From: Prostheceraeus crozeri
Lineage: Eukaryota; Platyhelminthes; Polycladida; Euryleptidae
Assembly (NCBI GenBank): GCA_907163375.1
Contig: CAJQUW010001859.1
Span: 806,001-870,000, forward strand
Direction of reading: 5' to 3'
DNA length: 64,000 nt
A program made the position numbers and the translations under genes. Shown here in pieces: positions 22,323 to 31,344 of the stretch (the stretch's first letter is position 1; each line of letters begins with the position of its first letter). The notes under the pieces were generated by a model. The model had not been told where the DNA came from. It ran no database searches and worked only from the letters and a program-made list of their open reading frames with translations.

Positions 22323-22673
22323 ATGGCGAAACGTAAAAGTCAAAAGTCTTCAAAGTTTTCTTCAGCCATTCAAGCTCTCCGACGAATGAAAGCAAATCAG
22401 CGATACAATGCTATACGACATGCTAACGATAAATTCATTTGTGAAATTATTTCTCATGTGAGGAAGTTGAGGACGAAGAAATTAGCGCCAAAACAACGAA
22501 AGTTACTTAAGCGATATGCTACGAAATTGCGTTTCATCTCCAATCCTAAAGTCACCCTTCAAAGAAAGAGGAAAACTCTAACACAAAAGGGCGGTTTCCT
22601 TTCAGCAATACTTCCAATGATAGCTCCTGCCGTGGGCAACCTATTGGGTAATATCTTTGGCTCTAAGCGTTAA
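22323..22673 (+). CDS. pX-like core peptide of the provirus
   Basis: 116 residues, very basic for the first 90, ending in GGFLSAILPMIAPAVGNLLG and a short basic tail. The G-G-F-L...P-x-I-A-x-A-x-G pattern is that of adenovirus core protein X (mu) and its adintovirus relatives, where the basic part condenses DNA and the hydrophobic end touches the shell or membrane. Its place directly before the packaging ATPase agrees with a virion role. Confidence 0.6.
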   Translation: MAKRKSQKSSKFSSAIQALRRMKANQRYNAIRHANDKFICEIISHVRKLRTKKLAPKQRKLLKRYATKLRFISNPKVTLQRKRKTLTQKGGFLSAILPMIAPAVGNLLGNIFGSKR

Positions 22674-22704
22674 TTATGCAAATGTTGAATCTTAAAGTAA
22701 TAAA

Positions 22705-23322
22705 ATGGATTTCAGACTTCAATGTGATAAAGTTCTGACTGTATCAAGTCCATCTCATGCAGGTAAAACTGTTTTCACGCTGAATTTATTGGATAAAAGA
22801 AGGGAGTTGTTTAAGGAACCTATCAATCGAGTGATTTGGTGTTATGGTATTTATCAACCGTCGCTGTTTCAGGAATTGCAAAGTCGCAACTTTATTCGAC
22901 ATGAAGGAATTATTCCAGTGGATAAACTTCAGTCTAATGATGTTGTTGTATTGGATGATTTATTAAAAGAAAGTAAGAATTCCAAAGATGTTACAGATAT
23001 GTTCACTCGCGCAGCACATCATAAAAGGTGCTTTATCATCTATATCACACAAAATTTGTTTCCTGATGGAAAAGAAGCTCGTACACGAAACCTGAATACA
23101 CACTATTATGCTATTTTCAAGAATCCGCGAGATAAAAGTCAATTTGAAATTTTAGCGCGACAAGTTGCACCCAGAGGATCAAAAGCCTTAATTGAAATTT
23201 TTCAAGCAGCTACTGAAAAACCATACGGTTACTTATTCATTGACTTTACGCAAGAGTGTCCGGAAGAATTTAGATTTCGAAGTGATATTTTGAAAACTCC
23301 CATGATTATCTACAAACTATGA
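22705..23322 (+). CDS. genome-packaging ATPase of the provirus
   Basis: 205 residues, the usual length for the small FtsK/HerA-type (A32-like) packaging ATPases of Polintons and adintoviruses. A Walker A motif (SPSHAGKT, about residues 15-22) sits near the N-terminus, and DVVVLDDLL (about residues 78-87) is the Walker B strand. A downstream polar T-Q-N motif (YITQNLF) suits the sensor position. The last codon overlaps the first of the next gene in an ATGA junction. The start follows ATGCAAATGTTG, a word repeated before other genes of the element. Confidence 0.8.
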   Translation: MDFRLQCDKVLTVSSPSHAGKTVFTLNLLDKRRELFKEPINRVIWCYGIYQPSLFQELQSRNFIRHEGIIPVDKLQSNDVVVLDDLLKESKNSKDVTDMFTRAAHHKRCFIIYITQNLFPDGKEARTRNLNTHYYAIFKNPRDKSQFEILARQVAPRGSKALIEIFQAATEKPYGYLFIDFTQECPEEFRFRSDILKTPMIIYKL

Positions 23323-23747
23323 GTTCTTATTCTCGCATGATTGTTATTCCTCAGGATGAATATGTGAATAAAGTGATGAATAAAGTGATTGATGCTTCAC
23401 GTTATGAAGACTTGATTCAGTATGCGACACGTAGAAAGCGCCGTCAGGGCTATGTTCCACCTGGTTGGTCATACTTTCTTAAACTATTGAAAAAGCATAA
23501 TGTACCAAAATTTGCTTTAAATAATGAGACATTGAAAGAACTTGATTCAACAGTGGCTACGACTCCAATGCCTCAGACGATGAAAATGCCAACAAATTGG
23601 TTTAAGACGTCACCTGCTACATCCCCTCCCACACTCACTAAGCAAACAAGAGGAAGAACTCGACGTAGATCTACATCGCCACTAAAACTGGTAAAAGGAA
23701 AACGTAAAACAGCTCCTCCTAGGAAATACATGTTCTCAGACTATTAA
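23319..23747 (+). CDS. basic protein of unknown function in the virion gene cluster
   Basis: 142 residues, overlapping the ATPase gene by four bases. The N-terminus SRMIVIPQDEYVNKV is followed by a helix-rich part, and the C-terminal third is Ser/Thr/Pro and Arg/Lys rich (TRGRTRRRSTSP). This composition suits a DNA-binding or internal virion protein. I do not recognise a family. Confidence 0.5.
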   Translation: MSSYSRMIVIPQDEYVNKVMNKVIDASRYEDLIQYATRRKRRQGYVPPGWSYFLKLLKKHNVPKFALNNETLKELDSTVATTPMPQTMKMPTNWFKTSPATSPPTLTKQTRGRTRRRSTSPLKLVKGKRKTAPPRKYMFSDY

Positions 23748-23794
23748 TATGAAGCAGATGTGTTGCTTGCCATGTAATGAGCCGCCAGAGGTGA

Positions 23795-25015
23795 ATGTCG
23801 TTGTCACTTGCACTTGCTGCGCCAGCTCTCACAATTAAACCCCTAAGCAATGTGAACACGATCGCAAAACCGCTAAAGCTAAATGCTGCAGTTGTTGTAA
23901 ATGTAGAAAGGCAAGAAAACAAAAAGATGAGAAGGAGGAAAAAGAGTCAGTCGTCATCGACTGAACGTTTGAAGTCAATCTATTATGATGTAAAACATCC
24001 GGCAGGATTTGCATCTATCAAGAAATTATCAAAAGCGAGTGGTCTTCCACAATCACAAGTGAAACGATGGTTAAAGGGTCAGGCTACCTATACACTCCAC
24101 AAACAAGCGAAAAAGAAGTACCGCACCCGCCATTATATTGTTCATGACATCGATGAACAGTGGCAAGCAGATTTGTGTGATGTTGCCTCCATTTCAAAAC
24201 ATAACTCGGGCAATAATTTTATTTTAACCGTCATTGATATTTTCTCGCGTTATGCGTGGGCTCAACCTTTAAAAACTAAAGAAGGGAAAGGAGTAGCAAA
24301 AGCATTCCAAACAATTTTTCGAGAAGGTCGCATTCCAAAAAGAATTCAGAGTGATCAAGGAAAAGAGTTTGAAAATCAGCATGTGACAAGATTATTTGAG
24401 AGGCATGACATTGAGTTGTTTAGTGTAAAGAGCGCTTATAAAGCTGCACTCGTTGAACGTTTTAATCGCACATTAAAAAATCGCTTGTGGCGACATTTTA
24501 CTGCCAACTTGACACAAAATTGGACAAAGGTTCTACAAGATACACTCCATGCCTACAATCACTCTATCCATCGTTCTATTGGACTCAGACCAGTAGATGT
24601 AAATGCTGACAATGTAGATAAAGTGCGCGAATCATTCCAACGTAAACGCACTCATGTGAAAAGTGATGTGAAAATTGGCGATAAAGTTCGTATCTCAAAA
24701 GTGAAAAGTGTTTTTGCTAAAGGGTACCTCCCGAATTGGACAGAGGAGGTATTTACAGTATCAAGGATTAATCAAAAAGACTCTCCGACCACCTACAAGT
24801 TGAAAGATTACGATAATGAAGAAATTGAGGGTAGCTTTTACCGCGATGAGATTGAGGTAGTCACTGAAAGTGAAACATATTTGGTAGAGAAAATCATTCG
24901 ATGTAAAAAACGGCAAGGTGAAGAATGGTGTCTTGTTAAATGGACTGGTTATCCTTCAAGTATGAACTCTTGGATGCGTCGTGCCGACATCTTTCATCTA
25001 AGTGATCGACAGTGA
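23795..25015 (+). CDS. retroviral-type integrase with chromodomain (Polinton integrase)
   Basis: 406 residues from the first ATG, though a start at about residue 45 is also possible because the first 45 residues look unrelated. Residues 60-95 form a helix-turn-helix (IKKLSKASGLPQSQVKRWL). The rve core carries D126 (WQADLCDV), D187 (QSDQGKEF) and E221 (VERFNRT). A chromodomain occupies about residues 350-400 (VEKIIRCKKRQGEEW, VKWTGYP, SW). Integrases of this build insert Polintons and leave 6-base duplications, as seen at the ends of this element. Confidence 0.9.
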   Translation: MSLSLALAAPALTIKPLSNVNTIAKPLKLNAAVVVNVERQENKKMRRRKKSQSSSTERLKSIYYDVKHPAGFASIKKLSKASGLPQSQVKRWLKGQATYTLHKQAKKKYRTRHYIVHDIDEQWQADLCDVASISKHNSGNNFILTVIDIFSRYAWAQPLKTKEGKGVAKAFQTIFREGRIPKRIQSDQGKEFENQHVTRLFERHDIELFSVKSAYKAALVERFNRTLKNRLWRHFTANLTQNWTKVLQDTLHAYNHSIHRSIGLRPVDVNADNVDKVRESFQRKRTHVKSDVKIGDKVRISKVKSVFAKGYLPNWTEEVFTVSRINQKDSPTTYKLKDYDNEEIEGSFYRDEIEVVTESETYLVEKIIRCKKRQGEEWCLVKWTGYPSSMNSWMRRADIFHLSDRQ

Positions 25016-25056
25016 TTCATGCAAAGTTGTAACTAACAATGTTTAGGGTTTGAGCT

Positions 25057-25512
25057 ATGAATCCAACTGCCTCATTTTATTCACGACCCTCCTACGTAAG
25101 TGGTGGAGGAAAAATTTACATCGGTGCTCGCCGCCAACGTGGAGGTAGCATACTTGGTGCACTGAAATCTGCTGTAGCACCTCTCATATCCAATGTCGGT
25201 AGATCTTTAAAACGAAATGTTTTAAGTAATGCCGTTGGCTTTGCTGGTGATGTTGCTAGTGATCTTTCCAGAGGTAGAAGTTTTAAGAGCAGTTTGTTGA
25301 ATCGTGGGAAGGAACGCGGTTTAAAAACATTGAAGCAGACCATTGCTGGTGTTACTCAAGGAAAGAAATCACCTAAACGAATGAATAAAGGAAGGAGGAA
25401 ACATCGCGGAGCTGGTAAGGTGCGATCTTCAGTCAAAAGGCATTCACGCAAACGTCGTAGAGGCTCTAATCATTCATCAGGCGCTAAACGACGACGCTGC
25501 TATAACTTCTAA
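25057..25512 (+). CDS. minor-capsid-like basic protein of the provirus
   Basis: 151 residues. An R-Q-R-G-G-S-I-L-G-A-L-K block followed by hydrophobic and alanine/glycine-rich helices (residues 30-75) and a strongly basic C-terminus (KRRRCYNF end). In related elements a protein with this G-G/hydrophobic core directly precedes the major capsid gene and is compared with adenovirus pVI or minor capsid proteins. The next gene starts three bases after the stop. Confidence 0.55.
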   Translation: MNPTASFYSRPSYVSGGGKIYIGARRQRGGSILGALKSAVAPLISNVGRSLKRNVLSNAVGFAGDVASDLSRGRSFKSSLLNRGKERGLKTLKQTIAGVTQGKKSPKRMNKGRRKHRGAGKVRSSVKRHSRKRRRGSNHSSGAKRRRCYNF

Positions 25513-25514
25513 TC

Positions 25515-26792
25515 ATGGAGTCTAAAACTTCCGGTTTTTGTTTGTTTGATCAACAAGCCATACAGACAGATATTCTTAGTTCAAGTATTGTAGATTATCA
25601 TCCTCGAACAGCTGAGAATGCTGGCCCCATTGAATTTGTTATTCCTGGTGGTAGTGATGACTACATAGATTTGAGTTATGCGATGCTTGATTTGAGGTTT
25701 AGAATTCAGCAACCAGATGGAACTGCTATTGACGATGCACATAAAGTTGGACTGAACAATTTACCATTGACTACATTACTTCGCGATGTTTCTCTAACGA
25801 TTGGAGAGCAGCAGGTGGAAGGTGGTCAAAGCGATTATCCCTATAAATCATATTTCAATCATGTATCACAGTTTCATCCAGCAGCACAAAAAAGTCATAT
25901 GGAAGACATGGGATGGTACAGAGATGAAGCAGGAAAATTTGATGTTGAAACAAACAGTGGCTTTGTAAAGCGATCTGCTATGATTAAAGATAGTAGAGTA
26001 AGTCAGCTATATGGTCCGCTGAATTTAGACTTCTTTAGACAGTCAAAGTTTTTACTCTGTAATACCAGCATGCGACTCAAGCTGACATTGAATAGGCCTG
26101 AATTTGCGCTGAATGCATTTGCTAAAGTTGACAATTTTAGAATTCATGTGGAAGATATTGCACTTTACATTCGTCGAGTAGTACCGAATCCAAGTGTCAT
26201 TAGAGGGCATGCTGAAGGTCTTAACCGCCAAAATGCCATTTACCCCGTTCAGCATACAAAGCTTCACACCTTTACAATTCCGAAAGATCAAAAGAGTTTC
26301 ATGAAAGATGGCCTCTTTCCATCGGAAGCACCGAAGCTCCTCATGGTGGCAATGGTTGAAAATGATGCATTTAATGGTAATATAAAGAAGAATCCTTTCA
26401 ATTTTAAACACAATCAGTTAAGTGAAATTGCTTTACGTGTAAATGGTGTGAGTCATCCTGGTCCACCCTACAAACCAGATTTTGCTTCGGATCAATTTAT
26501 GCGCAGTTATGTTGATTTTATGGATGTCTTTGGCTTTTACAATACGGATGACACCAACGGACTTACTATGAAAGAGTTTAAGAGTGGATATACTATTTAT
26601 GCATTTGATTTGACTGCTGACAGCGATATTAGTGCACCCTATCGTCAAGCGAACGTGCCTCATAATATTCGTTTGGATTTGACGTTCAAAAGAACACTAC
26701 CTGAGACGATCAATGTATTAATTTATGCAGTCTTCGATTCAAATATTGAAATTACAAAGTATCGTGACGTGATTCTTCAGTATAATCGTTAA
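25515..26792 (+). CDS. major capsid protein candidate (F54H12.2-like)
   Basis: 425 residues. The start region (IEFVIPGGSDDYIDLSYAML), the LTTLLRDVSLTIGEQQVEGG strand and the C-terminal LPETINVLIYAVFDSNIEI are typical of the animal protein family annotated as F54H12.2-like, which corresponds to the double-jelly-roll hexon of adintovirus/Polinton-type viruses. Length matches that family. It follows the minor-capsid-like gene by two bases and its stop overlaps the start of the protease region, a compact late-gene arrangement. Confidence 0.8.
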   Translation: MESKTSGFCLFDQQAIQTDILSSSIVDYHPRTAENAGPIEFVIPGGSDDYIDLSYAMLDLRFRIQQPDGTAIDDAHKVGLNNLPLTTLLRDVSLTIGEQQVEGGQSDYPYKSYFNHVSQFHPAAQKSHMEDMGWYRDEAGKFDVETNSGFVKRSAMIKDSRVSQLYGPLNLDFFRQSKFLLCNTSMRLKLTLNRPEFALNAFAKVDNFRIHVEDIALYIRRVVPNPSVIRGHAEGLNRQNAIYPVQHTKLHTFTIPKDQKSFMKDGLFPSEAPKLLMVAMVENDAFNGNIKKNPFNFKHNQLSEIALRVNGVSHPGPPYKPDFASDQFMRSYVDFMDVFGFYNTDDTNGLTMKEFKSGYTIYAFDLTADSDISAPYRQANVPHNIRLDLTFKRTLPETINVLIYAVFDSNIEITKYRDVILQYNR

Positions 26793-27253
26793 TGAGTTGG
26801 TTGACTGCTGACGATATTAAGACTAAAGTGCAGCGTAATGCAGACGAAGCGACGTTGAAAGCTTTCGATAATGTCTATTCACTCGATACCTTACCACCTG
26901 CAGTAAATCACTATCCCATCTTTATTGTACTAAACACTCATTCGTAGAATTTAGGCGGTGAGCATTGGAAAGCGATCTTTATTGGAGAAGACCGACGTGG
27001 TGAACTATTTGACTCTCTTGCTCAACCTCCGAATATACCAACACAGCAGTGGTTGAGAAAACATACGCGTCAATATCAGCGAAATGAACGCATACTACAA
27101 CATCCACTTTCAACAACGTGTGGTGCTTTTGTACTGTACTTCATCTTAAGACGTTTACATGTATCTCGATTTGCATCTGTTATTCAAAACTTTTCATGTA
27201 ATCCATCCTCTAATGAAAAAATGATTTGTAATTTCTATCATGATTTGAAATAA
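26792..27253 (+). other. adenovirus-type cysteine protease region of the provirus
   Basis: The region encodes the hallmarks of the adenain/Ulp1-like maturation protease of Polintons: a GGEHW segment with the histidine, a FDS segment, and STTCGAFVLYF with the cysteine. Family members are 150-200 residues, which fits this extent. It follows the capsid gene directly and ends with an AATAAA at 27249, the likely end of the rightward transcript. The state of the provirus is given in the entry for the whole element. Confidence 0.7.
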
Positions 27254-27283
27254 AAACATCATGTTAGAAAAATTGTTTTTTAT
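27249..27283. terminator. convergent polyadenylation signals
   Basis: AATAAA on the + strand (27249-27254) overlaps the end of the rightward cluster, and AATAAA on the - strand (27278-27283) serves the leftward pair of genes. The two transcripts end face to face within about 35 bases. Confidence 0.6.
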
Positions 27284-27486
27284 TTTACAATCCGCTGGGT
27301 ACGTACATACTCAATGAGATAGTCTAGGATCATACATGAGATTTTAGTCCAGTAATGATCACTTTACTATTATGAAAGATTGCCACATGCACAGGTAACC
27401 AACAACTAATGAGAGCTGCAGGAAAAAGTTCGGGTTCATAACACAAACTGTAACTGCTGGTACGAATCTTCAAAAATGATAGACTG

Positions 27487-28137
27487 TCACTCAATTGAGT
27501 AGAGATCACCATATTGTCCACAGTCAGATTCGACATCACACACCTCTCCCTCTTCCATATCCGACGTAGTAGTCTTTGTAGCTCTAAGCGCATTGACTGC
27601 GCCGATGAATGAGAAAGGGCGCCGAGAATCTGTACAATCCCATTTGGGAAGAGTTGAAGATTCCGTGAATTGCTCATCTTCACCACTAACATTTGAGGAC
27701 GGCCCGGGTAATACTTCCTGTTTGGAAGCTGTTGGTGTAATGTTGTGAGATCGATTTTGGTGTAGAGTCTGAAGCGACGGAGAATGTTGACGATGGTGTA
27801 GTGATGGCGCTTCATGATGAAAGAATGAGTAAATTGAGCGATGTACCTTCCTTTTATACTTTTCCCAACTACCTTGATGAAATGTGAAGTTAGTATGAAG
27901 TTGGGAATGATAGAGTTGAATTCGCCGATTGTTGACGCGCAACCAGATGCGATTTCCAATACGTGAATGTCTTTTCATATAGAAGTATTTCAAGTCCTTC
28001 ATGATATGATGTAGAGATTGAAAATGATGATAAGATAAAGCAAACTCTCTTCTCACATTTCCAGTTGAATCTTTGAAATAGACGTTTCGATCATGATCCG
28101 TTTCAATACGTTGTAGGGAATCTAATTTCCAACTCAT
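27487..28137 (-). CDS. PC4-like protein of the provirus, longer paralogue
   Basis: 216 residues. The first 110 (start MSWKLDSLQRIETD) align throughout with the neighbouring gene 28160-28516: DSLQ.I..D...V.FK.S.G..R...L....F..L..IM.DL.YF, and then a second half with WL....I..YHS...F.F...WEKY.R..HRSI. Each half looks like a strand-rich unit ending in a helix, which loosely recalls PC4/p15 ssDNA-binding domains. The C-terminal 100 residues are acidic and Ser-rich. The family is not certain; duplication with the next gene is clear. Confidence 0.55.
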   Translation of the reverse strand: MSWKLDSLQRIETDHDRNVYFKDSTGNVRREFALSYHHFQSLHHIMKDLKYFYMKRHSRIGNRIWLRVNNRRIQLYHSQLHTNFTFHQGSWEKYKRKVHRSIYSFFHHEAPSLHHRQHSPSLQTLHQNRSHNITPTASKQEVLPGPSSNVSGEDEQFTESSTLPKWDCTDSRRPFSFIGAVNALRATKTTTSDMEEGEVCDVESDCGQYGDLYSIE

Positions 28138-28159
28138 GATGTGTGGTAGTCATGTCTGA

Positions 28160-28516
28160 TTAAGATTTGCATAGTAGGGCGATGAACTCACGACGAATAA
28201 ATGTCATGATGGAGCGATGTATATATCTTCTATACTTCTCCCAATTGTATTTGCGAAATGAGAAACAGTTTGCGGAATGAGAATGGTAGATTTGAATTTC
28301 ATTTCTGTAATGTTGAAGCCAAACTTGATCACCCAAGGAGATGAATCTTAATGTTTCAAAATATTCCAAATCCCTCATGATATCATTGAGGTTGACAAAT
28401 TGTCGCCATGTTAATGTAATTCCTCTTGATGTATGACCATGAGAATTTTTGAAATGTACGTTTCCATCACGATCAACTCTGATATATTGTAGAGAGTCCA
28501 AAATCCAAGTCTTCAT
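28160..28516 (-). CDS. PC4-like protein of the provirus, shorter paralogue
   Basis: 119 residues from MKTWILDSLQYIRVD; this start is chosen over an earlier ATG because it aligns with the start of the paralogue at 28137. The two genes are 22 bases apart and point the same way. The protein consists of the shared two-part domain only, without the acidic tail. A role in replication or transcription is possible if the PC4 resemblance is right, but this is inference. Confidence 0.5.
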   Translation of the reverse strand: MKTWILDSLQYIRVDRDGNVHFKNSHGHTSRGITLTWRQFVNLNDIMRDLEYFETLRFISLGDQVWLQHYRNEIQIYHSHSANCFSFRKYNWEKYRRYIHRSIMTFIRREFIALLCKS

Positions 28517-28551
28517 GATGTTATGCAAAGTTGCAGATTAGCAATATAAAA

Positions 28552-29949
28552 ATGTCGTTTTATCATATTTTGCTTAGCAATGCGGCTACAAAGAGATTTA
28601 CTAGTAATCGAGCTGCACTCTTTTCTACTCCCATTGATCATGCACAACAGCTAAATGGGAATTGGGAAGTGGGTGTCACTCAACTTGTTTATAGCAACTG
28701 TGTCTATACTTTTGATCATGAGGTGATGACTATTAATATGAGACGTACAGCTGCTTATCAATGTGAAAAGGGGTGCCGAGTATACATTCCACAGTGGCCA
28801 AAGAAAGATCTCTTATCATGTAAAAAGTTTATATATGACTTCTTGAATAAAGCGTGTAAACATATTGTCCAATTTACTCCGCACAATGATGATTATAATT
28901 ATGTACATCATGTAGTTGAGAAAGATTGGATTGTTGGTTTAAGTCCAAGTTTAAGAAATGATTTAGGCTACCTCGCTAGCGCCTTGACAAGCTATGATAA
29001 TTTTAACGTTAATTACCACATAAGTGGTCATAAACAGTTAATATATCGAGAGGAAGCTTATTATGTAGATCTTATTCCAAGAAATGAGAAGACGTTGGTG
29101 AAGAAGATTGTGATTAAGCCAAGAAAGACAAACATGACTCCTGAAACATTATTGAAGAAATTTAATTATCTCCTTCGAGTTGATGGTAAACAAGTGGCAG
29201 CATTGACTTATATTAAATCATCTAATCATATTGCAATAAGTAAATTAAATGATGATGATCTAGTATTAGTTTGTTCAAAAGATTTTCATCAGTTCTTACG
29301 ACATCGTTCTGCAGCTGTTCATGGAAAATCTGATATGCAACATTTACCATGTGAAAGGTCAAATCAATTTGATACAGAATGGACCGTATCTTTATACAGA
29401 AAGTGTGTAGAGCCTTTAGGTGGTATCTTACATGAAACAAGAGTGTTGATGCCTCGCATTATTACTTCGGTTAAATTGGTTGTAGATTATTTAAATGAAG
29501 TGATTAATGAGCAACAAATTTCATTTTCTGAAAAAGAAGGTACTTTGTCTCTCACTATAAGTGGAAAAGGTATTGAACTAATTATGGATAAAACTCTAAT
29601 GGACATTTTGGGTTTTGACCAAAATATCTTTAAAAGTGGTACTGTAACCAAAGCTAGCGCAGACATGTCGCTATCGCGTCGTATTAACTATTTTCAGATA
29701 TATTCCAATATTGGTGAAGATGTACGTGTGGGAGATGTTGAAGCTCCATTGCTAGCAATGATACCATACCAGCCAAAAAGCTGCAGTATTTTATCTGAGC
29801 ATACTTTCAAGAAAGTGCATTATACAAAGCTGAAATCAAACTACATCCCACAAATTGATATTGCCATTTATGACGATGCTGGTGCGTTGATTCCTTTTCA
29901 TAAAGATGCTGTGACAAGTATCACACTCCATTTCCGAATGAAGAGTTAA
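28552..29949 (+). CDS. penton/fibre-like virion protein candidate 1
   Basis: 465 residues from MSFYHILLSNAATKRF. The beginning has the pattern F...LLSNAA.K.F..N......TP......L.GNWEVGV..L.Y, which I know from a family of animal genes lying next to F54H12.2-like capsid genes. A paralogue follows immediately at 29989. Strand-rich composition and position suit a minor capsid or penton/fibre role, but no structure-defining motif is visible. The upstream ATGCAAAGTTG word at 28523 lies between divergent genes. Confidence 0.55.
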   Translation: MSFYHILLSNAATKRFTSNRAALFSTPIDHAQQLNGNWEVGVTQLVYSNCVYTFDHEVMTINMRRTAAYQCEKGCRVYIPQWPKKDLLSCKKFIYDFLNKACKHIVQFTPHNDDYNYVHHVVEKDWIVGLSPSLRNDLGYLASALTSYDNFNVNYHISGHKQLIYREEAYYVDLIPRNEKTLVKKIVIKPRKTNMTPETLLKKFNYLLRVDGKQVAALTYIKSSNHIAISKLNDDDLVLVCSKDFHQFLRHRSAAVHGKSDMQHLPCERSNQFDTEWTVSLYRKCVEPLGGILHETRVLMPRIITSVKLVVDYLNEVINEQQISFSEKEGTLSLTISGKGIELIMDKTLMDILGFDQNIFKSGTVTKASADMSLSRRINYFQIYSNIGEDVRVGDVEAPLLAMIPYQPKSCSILSEHTFKKVHYTKLKSNYIPQIDIAIYDDAGALIPFHKDAVTSITLHFRMKS

Positions 29950-29988
29950 TGCAAACGTATGCTAATATATTTTTCCAATGTGAATAAT

Positions 29989-31344
29989 ATGGAAAGTGAA
30001 AATAAGGACTCGTTTCTAATCTACTTGCCCAGTAATGCTTCTATGAATAAATTTCCCAAAAATAAACCATCAGACTATCGAGTAGAATTAAATCGCCCAC
30101 TGCATTTAGAAGGTGAATGGGAGGTTGGCGTTTCTAGTATTTGCTATGATAGCAATATTCAGAATGTGAATGATTTGGAAGAAATGATATTGACTCCTCG
30201 CACCCATGATGGAATAACGATGAATAATGCATTTCAGTTCCCATACAATTTAACATCAGATGGAAAGTGGAACTATGAATGGATTCAGATAAAATCAGAT
30301 TCTTATGAGCCATTTGGGAATGAGAAAATTATAAAGGCATTCAACAGTGGTAATACTTCCATCATGAAGAATAAAAATCAGAAAGCTTATGAGTTTACTA
30401 TCTATCATTGGAGTGGGAGACAGTTCCTCCGCTTTCATTCTTTTACTAAAGGTCTTACGCTGAGGTTGGATAGTGAATTCTATCCACATCTTGGTTTTGG
30501 TCATGGACTACATCTAACGTCAATTGCTACTGCAAATGTTAAAAAAGTTTATTCAAATCGAATCAACAAATTTCATTATAGATTTAAAATATTTGATGAA
30601 GATGTTGTAGAATGCGAAGAACGCATCATTTTGAAAAAGCGTGGTGTTCAACCTTTATCACTTATTGAGTTAGTAAAACGATGGAATGAGACTGTGGGTA
30701 AGAAGTATGGAGAGAACATTATGGCGAACAAAAATAAGTTGGTTATTCAGAAATATAATGACAAACTTACAGTTTATTTCTCTCCAACCTTGCGTCATTT
30801 TGTAAGACATTATACACCTATTATTGGAAGCGGTGTGGTGTATGCTTCTCATGAATATCACACTAAAGCTGATTCAGTTAATGATGAATGGTGGGTGGAC
30901 ATCTATGGCGATCGCATCAAGAAAATTTACCAGTCTTATGAAGAATCTAAAGTTGCTATCAATATAATGCCGCGTCTATATCATACAGTTGAAAGCTTCA
31001 TTCATGTAGTAAATCCTTATATACAACAGAAGTTGAAGCATGTGATGAAAAGTAAATATGATGCAAAGACACACCACATTTCGTTTTCAATTGAAAATCA
31101 ACGCGTTGTTCTGAAACTGGGTGATGACATTCAATGTCAATTGAGTAAAAATTTGAAAAAACTCTTTGGCTTTTCAATGCTACAAACTGTGTTTGCTGCT
31201 GCGCATACGATTGGTATAGAAACACCAATGACACTTGATAAACATGAACAGCACCTTTACATTACGCCCCAAGTAAGTGTACAAGCGAGAGATTTTGGGA
31301 ATACCACAGTAGTGCCATTCCTCGCTATCATCTTGTTTTACTAA
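29989..31344 (+). CDS. penton/fibre-like virion protein candidate 2
   Basis: About 451 residues from MESENKDSFLIYLPSNASM, a better-placed start than the ATG at 29959. It shares with the previous gene the opening LPSNAS...FP.N...D......P..L.GEWEVGV and later blocks such as LRHFVRHY/FHQFLRHR, KILPR-like MPR.. and the L.FGF/ILGFD region, so the two are an ancient tandem duplication. Its 3' end overlaps the end of the leftward gene that follows. Confidence 0.55.
   Translation: MESENKDSFLIYLPSNASMNKFPKNKPSDYRVELNRPLHLEGEWEVGVSSICYDSNIQNVNDLEEMILTPRTHDGITMNNAFQFPYNLTSDGKWNYEWIQIKSDSYEPFGNEKIIKAFNSGNTSIMKNKNQKAYEFTIYHWSGRQFLRFHSFTKGLTLRLDSEFYPHLGFGHGLHLTSIATANVKKVYSNRINKFHYRFKIFDEDVVECEERIILKKRGVQPLSLIELVKRWNETVGKKYGENIMANKNKLVIQKYNDKLTVYFSPTLRHFVRHYTPIIGSGVVYASHEYHTKADSVNDEWWVDIYGDRIKKIYQSYEESKVAINIMPRLYHTVESFIHVVNPYIQQKLKHVMKSKYDAKTHHISFSIENQRVVLKLGDDIQCQLSKNLKKLFGFSMLQTVFAAAHTIGIETPMTLDKHEQHLYITPQVSVQARDFGNTTVVPFLAIILFY

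Noticed and set aside
27330-27959. 209-codon leftward frame overlapping the PC4-like gene
   Set aside because: The overlapping frame 27487-28137 aligns with its paralogue at 28160-28516 from the first residue, so this one is a shadow.
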